Below, in pieces: positions 8,610 to 16,923 of a DNA stretch of 43,583 bases. The stretch's first letter is position 1. Every line of letters begins with the position of its first letter. The notes beneath the pieces are model-generated. The model did not search any database. It saw nothing but the letters and a program-made list of their open reading frames with translations, and was not told the origin of the DNA. A program made the translations under genes and the position numbers. This stretch comes from Defluviitaleaceae bacterium (lineage in GTDB: Bacteria > Bacillota > Clostridia > Lachnospirales > UBA5962): positions 1 to 43,583 of the forward strand of contig WRKF01000185.1 in the NCBI GenBank assembly GCA_009778165.1. Reading direction: 5' to 3'.

Positions 8610-9762
8610 AAAAATATTTATTGCAATTGGTCTATCTATGGTAATACTTTTAGTAGGAACTTTTGGGCTAATGTTCGTTGCAGTTAATGTATTTGACATA
8701 GATATACCAATCATAGTGCAAATACAAGAATATTTGGTAGGTCCTAGCGAAACAGTAGAAATGCCCGTGGGGGTTGAAGGTATGGAGCAACAATACATAG
8801 TGGAGAATTTTATTGACTATAGGGCCAGAGGCGGTGAGTTTGACTTGCCTGTGCGTGGTGCTACCGGCTGGGTCGCTCGAAGCTCCCCACCTTTGCAAGT
8901 CGGGCAAGTTTTTACAATACTTGACCACGCAGGCAACACATTTAGAGTCATTACACCGGAAGAAGTTGTGGTAGACATAAATCAGGATCACATTTTTATA
9001 AATTTGCCCGATATACTCCCTTCCATAATATACGACGTTACAAATGCCTATAGCTCCATGATGCGTACTTCAGGATTTTTTGTGGAAAATGTAACCGGAC
9101 AGCAGCTATACAGCGCCCATTCCTTTAATGAACGGCTAGGCAGAGAAGAGTTTATTGTTCCTATTTTGTTTAACACTGCACGGCTTGTTTCTATTGCACA
9201 GCAGATTGCTTTAGAAAATGGCGACACACTAGTAATGATAGAGGCATACAGGCCTAGACCAACGCAGCGAAAGATCGTTGATAATCTTAATGCAACTCTT
9301 GATCTGCACCCCGGAGCCAGGAGCGCAATAGACGACTCCCCTTGGACAGTTGGTTGGTTTATCTCCCAAAATATTTCTAACCACCAACGAGGAGCAGCGG
9401 TAGATGTAAGTTTGGCTAGGGTGAACTCTGCGTTTTTTGCCACCGCCGGGGAATACAGGCATTTATCGATAAGTTCATATAATACATATGCCATGAACTC
9501 CCACATGCACGACCTTAGCCCTGTAGCTTCAATTACTGTAAACCCCACGTCTTTGTCTAATGTGGCTTGGCGTAACGCAACTCTGCGACCGGACATAACA
9601 GAAGGGGCGCTACGATTGCATAACATAATGCTAGATGCCGGCTTTACACCCCTGGCATCCGAATGGTGGCATTTTGATGACAGTACCGGGTCGCAAATAG
9701 CACGTAACAACGGCATTGCCGGATATTTTTTTACAGAGAGTGTTTATAGTGTTGCACCATAA
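8602..9762 (+). CDS. membrane-anchored SH3-like + VanX/VanY-type M15 peptidase (copy 2)
   Basis: 386-aa paralogue of the preceding gene: membrane segment (about 5-28), SH3-like region (about 80-135), peptidase domain with Arg217, His261 and Asp268 (SNHQRGAAVDV), Glu354 and His357 (SEWWHF). The open frame extends to a GTG at 8590, but the ATG at 8602 is preferred because GAGG (8592-8595) lies 6 nt before it; it overlaps the previous gene by 8 nt. The two copies share motif order and length but are clearly diverged, so the duplication is old. It is the last gene of the operon and is followed by hairpins at 9793-9875. Confidence 0.82.
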   Translation: MDKKIFIAIGLSMVILLVGTFGLMFVAVNVFDIDIPIIVQIQEYLVGPSETVEMPVGVEGMEQQYIVENFIDYRARGGEFDLPVRGATGWVARSSPPLQVGQVFTILDHAGNTFRVITPEEVVVDINQDHIFINLPDILPSIIYDVTNAYSSMMRTSGFFVENVTGQQLYSAHSFNERLGREEFIVPILFNTARLVSIAQQIALENGDTLVMIEAYRPRPTQRKIVDNLNATLDLHPGARSAIDDSPWTVGWFISQNISNHQRGAAVDVSLARVNSAFFATAGEYRHLSISSYNTYAMNSHMHDLSPVASITVNPTSLSNVAWRNATLRPDITEGALRLHNIMLDAGFTPLASEWWHFDDSTGSQIARNNGIAGYFFTESVYSVAP

Positions 9763-9792
9763 AAATGACAATGTTTTTGGTATAGTAAAGAC

Positions 9793-9826
9793 AAAAAAAT
9801 CGTGTCCCAATCACATGAAACACGAT
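9793..9826 (-). terminator. rho-independent terminator ending the minus-strand cluster
   Basis: Reading the minus strand, a 7-bp stem (9799-9805 with 9820-9826, ATCGTGT/ACACGAT) is followed by seven T (9793-9799). It sits about 140 nt after the stop of the TolC-like gene and faces away from the flagellar cluster. Confidence 0.6.
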
Positions 9827-9875
9827 ACAATAACCTATCCTCAATTTCGGTTTATTGTTGAGAATAGGTTATTGT
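9827..9875. repeat. long inverted repeat in the convergent spacer
   Basis: ACAATAACCTAT (9827-9838) pairs with ATAGGTTATTGT (9864-9875), and after one mismatch five more pairs form (9840-9844 with 9858-9862), giving 17 pairs around a 13-nt loop. No T-run follows on the plus strand. It probably strengthens bidirectional termination between the converging transcripts. Confidence 0.55.
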
Positions 9876-9892
9876 AGGTTAAAATATTATGA

Positions 9893-9964
9893 CATAGCTT
9901 CAGTCATAGAGTCAGCCATAGAGTCTCACATAAAGAGTTTCAAAGTTCGCATCAGAACAAGCTA
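9893..9964. repeat. degenerate 12-nt tandem repeat, including an element shared with 34880-34922
   Basis: From 9893 the plus strand runs in 12-nt steps: CATAGCTTCAGT, CATAGAGTCAGC, CATAGAGTCTCA, CATAAAGAGTTT, CAAAGTTCGCAT, CAGAACAAGCTA. The last three steps (9926-9972 with flank) are very similar to 34880-34922. It lies directly after the stop codon of the TolC-like gene, in its 3' untranslated region. Confidence 0.6.
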
Positions 9965-9968
9965 CTTT

Positions 9969-11063
9969 TTAACCCAACGCAATACTAGGGTTAGTCAATT
10001 GCATAACAAGCAACCCATGATTCACTTTGTGTCTACGCAGAGTCTCTTGCAAATTGTACATCTCCAAAACTGTGCGATCCAACTCTATTTTTATCAAATG
10101 CCCGACATAATATTGCACTTCCATCACCAAAAGTTCTTGTGCTAAAATACTAATTTGAAGTTCAGTACCTTGTATCGCCAACTCCAGGCTTAGTATATTG
10201 TTATGCAGGTCTATCACGTTATTTTCCACAGATTCTCGTGCTGCCTCTAAATCTCTGTTGCCTTGAGTTACAGCCAGCTCCCGCTCGGTACGAGTTATAG
10301 CTCCCGGCTCGCCTGTCCCGGTTATTCGGTTAAATGGTTCACCACCGTGGCTGTTTAACTCGAAACGGGCTATAGATAACTGGCGAACGGCATTATCAAC
10401 TTGTATATCGCTGTTTTGGTGCAACCGGATATACCGTTCAATATCAATATCTTGCAACGGCTCAAAGTTTTGCTCAAAAACCAAATCATATATATTGTTT
10501 TGGTTTGTACCCATTAGGCGGTTAAGCTCTCTAAAAGCTGTTTCTATAGACGCAATAAGGTTGGCACGGTTGTGCAAGGCTTGCTGATACCCATTTTGGG
10601 CAATACGCAACTGCGTGCCGCTTGCCATCCCAAGGGTTTCCATTGTTTGTAACATTTCTATATCTTGTCGCATTATTACCAAATTTTCGTCAAAAAGAAC
10701 CAGTTCATTTTGTGCCATAACAATATTGGCAAAATGATTAGCCACAATAAAACCAAGAGTTTCTCTTTGGGCAGTTATGCTGTTTAATGTAACGGCACGA
10801 CCGGCCTCTATACGCATAATATCAGCTTGAAAGCGTATAAAATCCGAGCCTGTCCAAGTAGGCAACTGCCAAAAAACATCTCTCATTCTCTGCTCGTTTT
10901 CCCTTGTTAATGTTACATTGTCTTGAGAATTACGAATGGCATTGCTGTTGTTTATTGCACGGCGAGTTGCCTCTTCTATTGTTAATGTTGGGTTCGCAAA
11001 AGCGACGGAAGGAAAAGCCACCATTACAATTACTATACTTATTAAAGCAAATATTTTTTTCAT
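9969..11063 (-). CDS. TolC/outer-membrane-efflux-like secreted coiled-coil protein
   Basis: 364 aa with a signal peptide (basic MKKI, hydrophobic 5-20, AFA-like cut near 23) and a largely helical, Gln/Asn/Glu-rich body. The opening LTIEEATRRAINNSNAIRNS and the repeated helix pattern resemble the TolC/OEP family (alternating helical hairpins). It is shorter than proteobacterial TolC (about 430-490 aa), and no transporter gene adjoins it. Such proteins do occur in Clostridia, where no classical outer membrane is expected, so the role is unclear; extracytoplasmic coiled-coil partner of an exporter is an inference. It overlaps the ogt stop by 4 nt (ATGA). AGAGG lies 6 nt before the ATG. Last gene of the cluster. 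Confidence 0.65.
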   Translation of the reverse strand: MKKIFALISIVIVMVAFPSVAFANPTLTIEEATRRAINNSNAIRNSQDNVTLTRENEQRMRDVFWQLPTWTGSDFIRFQADIMRIEAGRAVTLNSITAQRETLGFIVANHFANIVMAQNELVLFDENLVIMRQDIEMLQTMETLGMASGTQLRIAQNGYQQALHNRANLIASIETAFRELNRLMGTNQNNIYDLVFEQNFEPLQDIDIERYIRLHQNSDIQVDNAVRQLSIARFELNSHGGEPFNRITGTGEPGAITRTERELAVTQGNRDLEAARESVENNVIDLHNNILSLELAIQGTELQISILAQELLVMEVQYYVGHLIKIELDRTVLEMYNLQETLRRHKVNHGLLVMQLTNPSIALG

Positions 11064-11530
11064 ATTATACCTCTAAATCTTTTTTCGTGGTTTAACAGCC
11101 ATTCTTTTCGCCAAATACCACCACCATAGCCTGTCAAATGACCATTTGACCCTATTACCCTATGGCACGGTACAACTATCCACAAATTATTATTATGGTT
11201 TGCACCGCCCACCGCCCTTACAGCATTGGCATTGTTTACAGCTTTGGCTATATCTTTATATGTAACGGTTTCACCATAAGGGATTTTTTCTAACTGACTC
11301 CAAACTTTCTCTCTAAAGGGAGTTCCAATATTTTTATATTTAAAAGTAAAATATTGGCGTTTCCCTTCAAAATATTCCGTCAGTTCATAGGCACATTGAA
11401 GAAGAATTGCACAATCCGGTTCAATATCATCGCCTTTTATCTCCCCCACTTTTATTTTTGTAATATAGTCGCCATCGGCTTCTATTGTTACATTTCCCAA
11501 AAGTGATTCCATGTGCCTTATTTTTTTCAT
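11060..11530 (-). CDS. ogt: methylated-DNA--[protein]-cysteine S-methyltransferase
   Basis: 156-aa suicide repair protein that takes the alkyl group from O6-methylguanine. The active-site PCHRV is at 121-125 (Cys122). The arginine finger region NAVRAVGGA (Arg105) and the C-terminal GGGIWRKEWLL are also standard. The stretch normally reading GNPxxxxxPCHR appears as NHNNNLWIVVPCHR, a known kind of variation. The length is normal for Ogt with a short N-terminal domain. It begins 12 nt after pmbA and overlaps the TolC-like gene by 4 nt, so it is a passenger in the tail of the flagellar transcript or of a tldD-led sub-operon. Confidence 0.93.
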   Translation of the reverse strand: MKKIRHMESLLGNVTIEADGDYITKIKVGEIKGDDIEPDCAILLQCAYELTEYFEGKRQYFTFKYKNIGTPFREKVWSQLEKIPYGETVTYKDIAKAVNNANAVRAVGGANHNNNLWIVVPCHRVIGSNGHLTGYGGGIWRKEWLLNHEKRFRGII

Positions 11531-11542
11531 TTATTACCCCGC

Positions 11543-12871
11543 TTATTCTCCGGCTATTTTTAGACCTTCTGCCAAAACTGCGGGGGAGCCAATTTGAGCA
11601 AAGGGATAAAAATGCAAATTGTCAGCTATTTGCGTAATATTTTTTAAAAATGTGTAAAAATTACCCGCAACAGTTATTTGTTCCACAGGTTTTACTACCT
11701 CACCGTTTTCTATCAAAAAACCTTCGGCTTGCAAGGAAAAATCTCCCGATATAGAGTTAGCACCGGAGTGTAATCCCTGCAAATCGGTAATTAGAACACC
11801 GCTAAAACTTTTCATCATTTCTTCAAATGGTGTTTTGCCTGCTTCAATAAAGAAGTTATTAACGTTTGTTCTTATATCTCCTTTAAAGGATGATTTAAAG
11901 CCGTTGCCCGTGCTTTGTGTGCCATCTTTTTTTGCGGCCTTCAAATTGTAAAGGTATGTTTTAAGTACGCCATTTTCTATTACCACTTTATCACGCACCG
12001 CAACCCCTTCGCTATCAAAAGAAGCCGCACTCAAGCTAAGAGGATGAGAGATATTATCCCTTACTGTGAGCAAAGGATTAGCAATCTGCTCTCCCACTTT
12101 ATCTTTTAACAAAGAAAAGCCTTTTTGTACCGTTTCGGCAAAAAAGTTTGAAAGAAAAACAGAGAACAAATTAGCGAAAACCTCGTTTTTAAACATAACT
12201 TTGTAATCTCCGGATTTTATGCTGGTTGCACCCAATTTCTTTATTGCTTCACTCACCGCTTCTTTTGCAATGGCTTCTGCGTTAAATGTGGAAAAATCCT
12301 TGCCACCCCAAATTTCCATACCAACTTTTGTGCTATTGCCATCTACTACCCGCACAACAACCCCGGCAACACCGTTGCCACTTTCGTCGCTAAGATCCAA
12401 CCCGGCACTGTTGGCGATAGAAACTCGGTTTTCCCCGGCACGTATAATACAATAGTCTGCCGCAACAACACGTTTGTCCAGCGATAGAGCTATACGTTCC
12501 ATCTCTTTCGCCATCTCTATTTTTTGAGCAGCAGAAACTTGACCAAGAGCCGGTCGCAAACCTTCTATTTCAGGATAACTTGGACTGCCTTTAAAAAGCT
12601 CCTCAACTTCCCCTTCTTCTTTTATTATCGCATTTTCTTTTGCCATACTAACCAAAGGTTTTACAACGTCTGATTCCATCTTTTCTGTATAGGCATACCC
12701 CATTTTACCGTTATATGTGCCTCTAAAAGAAAGTCCGCTAGGTGCAGAGTTTTTATACTCACGCACTTGCCCTTTAAGTATTTGTGCTTCAAAGGAACTT
12801 CCATTAACGGAATAAATTTCCCAATCGCTAAAACCTTGGCTTGCTGCTTCTTCATAAATTTCTTTTTTCAT
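11543..12871 (-). CDS. pmbA: PmbA/TldE-type subunit of the TldD/TldE metalloprotease
   Basis: 442 aa, standard for TldE/PmbA, the non-catalytic partner in the TldD/E heterodimer that degrades or matures unfolded and leader peptides in the cytoplasm. It has the family layout but no HExxxH motif, as expected. An open frame extends 29 codons upstream inside tldD, but the ATG at 12869-12871 is chosen: it overlaps the tldD stop by one base (TAATG) and follows a GGGGGA SD. Adjacent to and translationally coupled with tldD. Confidence 0.9.
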   Translation of the reverse strand: MKKEIYEEAASQGFSDWEIYSVNGSSFEAQILKGQVREYKNSAPSGLSFRGTYNGKMGYAYTEKMESDVVKPLVSMAKENAIIKEEGEVEELFKGSPSYPEIEGLRPALGQVSAAQKIEMAKEMERIALSLDKRVVAADYCIIRAGENRVSIANSAGLDLSDESGNGVAGVVVRVVDGNSTKVGMEIWGGKDFSTFNAEAIAKEAVSEAIKKLGATSIKSGDYKVMFKNEVFANLFSVFLSNFFAETVQKGFSLLKDKVGEQIANPLLTVRDNISHPLSLSAASFDSEGVAVRDKVVIENGVLKTYLYNLKAAKKDGTQSTGNGFKSSFKGDIRTNVNNFFIEAGKTPFEEMMKSFSGVLITDLQGLHSGANSISGDFSLQAEGFLIENGEVVKPVEQITVAGNFYTFLKNITQIADNLHFYPFAQIGSPAVLAEGLKIAGE

Positions 12872-14253
12872 TAGTTTCGTCCCCCTACTATCATTTCTTT
12901 TACCCGTATCATGGGCTGTCCTACATTTGTGTGTATTGCACCGCTTATAGAGCCGCACATCCCTTGGTCTTGGGTTTCTTTGTCAGCCACTGCGTCTATA
13001 TTCAAAAGAACATCAGAACCTTTTCCGATAAGGCTTGCCCCCCTCACCGGCTTGTCTATTTTGCCGTTTTTTATCATATATGCTTCTGTAACAGCAAAGT
13101 TAAACTCGCCTGTGGCAGGCATAACAGAACCGCCGCCCATCTTTGCAGCATACAACCCATGCTCTGTAGAGGCTATAATATCGGCTTCTTTGTCGCTTCC
13201 CGCCTGTATATACGTATTTGTCATACGAGATGTAGGAGCAAATTTGTAAGATTGGCGACGACTGGAACCTGTAGATGGAGTTTCCATTTTTATACCATTT
13301 AAGGTGTCTACCAAATAAGACTTCAAAATGCCATTTTCTATCAAAATATTTTTCCTGGTTGGTGTGCCTTCATCATCTATGTTTTGAGAACCCCAATAGT
13401 TCGGTATTGTGCCGTCGTCTATTGCCGTAACAATAGAGCTAGCTATTGGCTGACCCATTTTGCCGCAAAACTCCGAAGCACCTTTGGCAATTGCAGTAGC
13501 TTCTAAACTGTGACCACAAGCCTCATGAAAAATAACTCCTCCAAAGCCTTTGTCAATAATAACAGGCATTTTTCCGGATGGAGCATAGTCTGCACCAAGC
13601 ATTGTAACAGCTATACGCGCACTGTCTTTGGCTAGCTCTTCCAAATTAATTGTATTTAGCAGTTCATACCCTTTGTGTGCCCCTGGTCCATGACCTCCTG
13701 TTTGCTTTTCTTGGCCATTTCCCGCTACAGCACCAACGTAGATACGAGTGCGTATCCTTCTGTCTTCAGCCCACAAGCCATTGGAATTTATTATAGCAAC
13801 GTCTTGCATTTCTTCAGTGTAGCCTCCGCTCGTTTGGGTAATTTGCGGATCATAGTCAAAAGACCATTGGCTAGCTTGTTTTAATATGTCTATAATATCA
13901 CTTTTTGGTACAGAGCCAGGCAGTTTTATTATGGGGTGTATGCTTGGAACGGTTTTTGTAGTAAAATCCAATACCGTTTCTTTTTGCCCCCCCTGTATTG
14001 CTGCTGCTGCGTCTTTTGCGATTTTTAACAAATTACTTTCACTTGTGTCGTTTGTGTAAGCATAAATAGCGTTGTAGCCTTTAAAAATCCTAAGCCCAAG
14101 ACCGTAGTCTATACCGCTTACCGCTTGATCCAACTTGCCGCTCACTAGACTAATGTTAGCGGTTGTTTTGTTTTCAATAAAAATCTCTGCAAAATCTCCC
14201 CCTGTGGAAAGTGCTTTTGCTAATACGTTTTTTGCAACTTCTTTGTTTATCAT
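12871..14253 (-). CDS. tldD: TldD metalloprotease, catalytic subunit
   Basis: 460 aa zinc peptidase of the U62/TldD family. The zinc motif HEACGH is at 243-248 in GFGGVIFHEACGHSLEA, followed by SLEATAIAKG, and a conserved C-terminal block with QDQGMCGS is present. The frame is open further upstream, but the ATG at 14251-14253 has AGGAGG 6 nt before it; that SD overlaps the fliA stop codon, so the gene is probably cotranscribed with fliA. TldD forms the proteolytic chamber with PmbA. The substrate here is unknown; no RiPP precursor is visible nearby. Confidence 0.92.
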   Translation of the reverse strand: MINKEVAKNVLAKALSTGGDFAEIFIENKTTANISLVSGKLDQAVSGIDYGLGLRIFKGYNAIYAYTNDTSESNLLKIAKDAAAAIQGGQKETVLDFTTKTVPSIHPIIKLPGSVPKSDIIDILKQASQWSFDYDPQITQTSGGYTEEMQDVAIINSNGLWAEDRRIRTRIYVGAVAGNGQEKQTGGHGPGAHKGYELLNTINLEELAKDSARIAVTMLGADYAPSGKMPVIIDKGFGGVIFHEACGHSLEATAIAKGASEFCGKMGQPIASSIVTAIDDGTIPNYWGSQNIDDEGTPTRKNILIENGILKSYLVDTLNGIKMETPSTGSSRRQSYKFAPTSRMTNTYIQAGSDKEADIIASTEHGLYAAKMGGGSVMPATGEFNFAVTEAYMIKNGKIDKPVRGASLIGKGSDVLLNIDAVADKETQDQGMCGSISGAIHTNVGQPMIRVKEMIVGGRN

Positions 14254-14263
14254 TATGTTCCTC

Positions 14264-15010
14264 CTAAAAATCCATAACTGATTTGTATTTACCAAGTTTT
14301 GTACGAAGTTTTGTAACAGCTTTAGAATGTATCTGACTAATCCTGCTTTCAGTAACTCCCATAATTTTGCTAATTTCTTTTAATGTCAAATCCTCAAAAT
14401 AATATAAACTTACCACCTTTTTTTCCTTTTCGCTCAATTTATCTATAGCATTTACTAAAATATCTCGAACTTCTGTTTTTTGATAATTGCTTTCCGGATC
14501 ATCTGCTGTAGAAAAAAAAGTATCCTCGTGATTTTGCTCCAAGTAGTCGTCTAAAGATACGAGGTTCACAACAGCAGCCTTTTTCATCAAATCTCTTGTT
14601 TCTTCTATAGAAATGTTGAGTTTCTCCGCTATCTCTTTTTCTGTTGGTTCTCTTTCCAAAATAATTTCTAACTCAACATATACCGTTTCCAGTTGTTTGT
14701 TTTTTTGCCGCAAATCTCTAGGTACCCAGTCCATTTTTCTTATACTATCTATTATGGAACCACGTATCCGCAAAGATGCGTAAGTCTCAAACTTTACACC
14801 CTTAGAAAGATCAAACTTGTCTATAGCATCTATAAGCCCAAAGATACCATAGCTAATAAGATCGTCATACTCTACCTTGTGACCAATATGTACACCAATC
14901 CTGCCAGCCAAATACTTAACTAGTGGAGCATATTCCACAATAAGAATATCTCTCAATTTTTTATCTTTGGTAGTGGCGTAACGCTCCCAAACTGCTGCAA
15001 TATTTTCCAT
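14264..15010 (-). CDS. fliA: flagellar RNA polymerase sigma factor FliA (sigma-28 / SigD)
   Basis: 248-aa sigma-70-class factor of the FliA/WhiG group. Region 2 (about 25-90) contains YDDLISYGIFGLIDAIDKFD and FETYASLRIRGSIIDSIRK. WVPRDLR begins region 3, and the helix-turn-helix of region 4 is LTLKEISKIMGVTESRISQI near the C-terminus. It directs late flagellar genes (flagellin, chemoreceptors) in this lineage. AGGTGA precedes the ATG. No flgM anti-sigma gene is in the window. It lies at the end of the flagellar run, as sigD does in Bacillus. Confidence 0.95.
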   Translation of the reverse strand: MENIAAVWERYATTKDKKLRDILIVEYAPLVKYLAGRIGVHIGHKVEYDDLISYGIFGLIDAIDKFDLSKGVKFETYASLRIRGSIIDSIRKMDWVPRDLRQKNKQLETVYVELEIILEREPTEKEIAEKLNISIEETRDLMKKAAVVNLVSLDDYLEQNHEDTFFSTADDPESNYQKTEVRDILVNAIDKLSEKEKKVVSLYYFEDLTLKEISKIMGVTESRISQIHSKAVTKLRTKLGKYKSVMDF

Positions 15011-15051
15011 TAGTCACCTATACAACGCACTAACTTTTTCACTATAGCGAT

Positions 15052-15098
15052 TTAACTTTTTGTTGCCTCTTTATAAATCAAAAAAACTAATTTGCTTT
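15052..15098. repeat. intergenic element shared with 42525-42571 (copy A)
   Basis: TTAACTTTTTGTTGC is identical in both copies, and the next about 30 nt (xTCxTTTxTAAATCxxAAAAxxxAATTxGCTTT) align with few changes. This copy is in the 113-nt leader of fliA. On the transcribed minus strand it contains AAAGAGGCAACAAAAAGTTAA. Confidence 0.5.
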
Positions 15099-15123
15099 CT
15101 GTAATTTAGAATTTTCAAAAGCA

Positions 15124-15702
15124 CTATATATCCGTGTCATCCGGATTCAGCAACTGATCCAAGGGATCGTCTTCTTCGTCATTGGGCTTTTTATCATTTT
15201 TTCTATCTCTTCTTTTTCTGGTTTTTCTTTTCTTCTCTTCTTTTTGATTTTCCTCCGAGCCTTCTTCCGGTGTGCCCTCGCCTCCTTCAGCCTTGGGCTT
15301 TTTGCCGTTTCTCCTACCTATTCTTTCCAAAACTTTACTTACATCATATCCTGTTGAATTTTCTTGCGGTGTACCCTCACCTTCTTCTACTTCTTCTTCC
15401 TTTTCTTCCTTTTCTTCTTCTTCTTTTCCTTCTTCCTCTTCTTCTCCTTCCGGTTCTTCTCCTTCTTCCTCACCTTCTTCGCCTTCTGTTTCCTCCTCCT
15501 CTTCCTCTTCCGGTGGCACAACTTTTTTAACAAAATATATTTTTAGACCATAGCCACAAAAATAAGCAAGCGAAAGAAAAGCTATTAGCCTTAGCAACAT
15601 CGTCGGCATAGCAACATGAGGTTGAAGCAAAAGAACAAGGGTAACCACTATTCCTGTTATTATTGCGGTATAAATTTCCAGTTTTTCTAAAAATTTACCC
15701 AT
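15124..15702 (-). CDS. membrane protein with long acidic cytoplasmic tail, between cheD and fliA (unknown)
   Basis: 192 aa, not recognised as a named family. Two hydrophobic stretches near the N-terminus (about 11-28 and 32-50) form a hairpin or double pass. Then comes a run made almost only of Glu with Gly/Pro/Lys (about 63-110), a repeated EGTP motif (before and after the central GYDVSKVLERIGRRNGKK segment), a basic cluster (about 155-172) and an acidic end. It begins 17 nt after cheD and is expressed with the flagellar genes. Its position next to fliA recalls SwrB/YlxL of Bacillus, a single-pass activator of flagellar assembly, but no sequence relation can be claimed. The Glu tract is GAA/GAG-rich and may be prone to slippage. 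Confidence 0.7.
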   Translation of the reverse strand: MGKFLEKLEIYTAIITGIVVTLVLLLQPHVAMPTMLLRLIAFLSLAYFCGYGLKIYFVKKVVPPEEEEEEETEGEEGEEEGEEPEGEEEEEGKEEEEKEEKEEEVEEGEGTPQENSTGYDVSKVLERIGRRNGKKPKAEGGEGTPEEGSEENQKEEKKRKTRKRRDRKNDKKPNDEEDDPLDQLLNPDDTDI

Positions 15703-15719
15703 TTCAAATAAACCCCCTC

Positions 15720-16208
15720 TTAAATTGTCTTTGTGCCGTGGCCTATTGTTTTAATAACAAGACGACCGTCTTCTGTATATAGCTCAATTGTACGCCCATA
15801 GTTAAGGCCTACATCCTTCGCAATAACCGGTATATTGAGGCTTTTAAGTAGCTTTAGCAATGCATCCGAGTTGCGCTGACCTATTTTCATGCTCTCGTTA
15901 GCTGTGTTTAAAGCAAACATTTGAGCCCCACCTGCCACCTTTGCTTTAAGACCACGGAGATTTGCTCCGGCAGCTTTCATGCGGGCAAGAAGATCCATGG
16001 TGGCAGTGTCCACGAACTTTGCCCTGTTAGAGTTATTTTTTATAGTTTTACTGTCGGGTAGCATTATATGTGCCATACCACAAATTTTAGTAGATGGATC
16101 ATAAAGATTAAGACCCACACAAGAACCGAGTCCTAAAGTAGTTAGCATGCCTGGGTTACGCATTACATTTAAGTCGGCCATTCCGACAATAATAACATTC
16201 TTTGTCAT
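15720..16208 (-). CDS. cheD: chemoreceptor glutamine deamidase CheD
   Basis: 162 aa, standard CheD. The catalytic triad is recognisable: Cys30 in LGLGSCVGL, His47 in GMAHIMLP, Thr24. CheD deamidates receptor glutamines and stimulates CheC phosphatase activity. The open frame begins at 16361, but the ATG at 16206-16208 is correct: GGAGG lies 6 nt upstream and the family N-terminus starts there, avoiding overlap with cheC (stop at 16222). It immediately follows cheC, its known binding partner. Confidence 0.95.
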   Translation of the reverse strand: MTKNVIIVGMADLNVMRNPGMLTTLGLGSCVGLNLYDPSTKICGMAHIMLPDSKTIKNNSNRAKFVDTATMDLLARMKAAGANLRGLKAKVAGGAQMFALNTANESMKIGQRNSDALLKLLKSLNIPVIAKDVGLNYGRTIELYTEDGRLVIKTIGHGTKTI

Positions 16209-16221
16209 TTCATGCCTCCCT

Positions 16222-16830
16222 TTAAATTCCCAGACCCATCTTCCCAAAAATGAATCTGAAAGAGTCTTGGTCAGGTACCAAAATAAAATAGCCACTAATA
16301 TCGCCTTCATCAGCATCGAAAAGAGATTCGATAAATAGTGCACTGTCTGCCACTTTTGCAAACTCTATAGCCGGTACACTAAGTACAGAACCTGCCATAT
16401 CTATAGACAAATAAGGAACCGACATATCTACAGTGGTACCAAAAATTGTTGAGAGTGCACCTAAATAAGAACCGGTAAGTATATTCCCTACTTCTTGCAA
16501 GGCACTCATCTCTATTTCTCCTAGCTCTTTAGTTTCTCGTTGCATAAGTGCACCAATAAGCACATGAGACTTTTCAAGCTCAACAATAAACATCATCATC
16601 CCGTTTATGTTTTCGCTATTAATATTAACGAGGACGGCAGCAACGGGGTTTTCCGGACCACCAATAATATGGCTTATTTGTTTAAAGTCCAACACTTGAA
16701 CATTTGGCACTTTCATGTCTATTTTGCGTCCAAGCATTGTAGCTAAGGATGTAACGGCATTTCCTGCCCCAATATTACCCAGTTCCTGCAAGGCACTAAA
16801 ATGCATTTCGTTTAATTTAAAATCATTCAT
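16222..16830 (-). CDS. cheC: CheY-P phosphatase CheC
   Basis: 202 aa with the duplicated CheC signature: ELGN (Glu16, Asn19) and EVGN (Glu113, Asn116), the two ExxN phosphatase sites that dephosphorylate CheY-P. The length matches CheC of Bacillus/Thermotoga. GGAGGT precedes the ATG. It works with CheD next door, and with FliY (25256-26482), which carries the same motifs. Confidence 0.95.
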   Translation of the reverse strand: MNDFKLNEMHFSALQELGNIGAGNAVTSLATMLGRKIDMKVPNVQVLDFKQISHIIGGPENPVAAVLVNINSENINGMMMFIVELEKSHVLIGALMQRETKELGEIEMSALQEVGNILTGSYLGALSTIFGTTVDMSVPYLSIDMAGSVLSVPAIEFAKVADSALFIESLFDADEGDISGYFILVPDQDSFRFIFGKMGLGI

Positions 16831-16923
16831 GTTTACCTCCGATTTGGTTGTGCAAAAACAAATTTTTTTTGTTTTTGGTGTTTTTTTCTATTTTTCTATT
16901 TTTCTATATGATATGTTGAATGG

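Noticed and set aside
9048-9716. A 222-codon open frame on the minus strand inside the second VanX/VanY-like gene
   Set aside because: It lies wholly antisense to a gene with a complete catalytic motif set, has no SD, and its product looks like reverse-frame translation.
15270-15553. Plus-strand Leu/Phe/Ser-rich open frames
   Set aside because: They are complements of the Glu-rich tract of the minus-strand membrane protein, with low-complexity composition.
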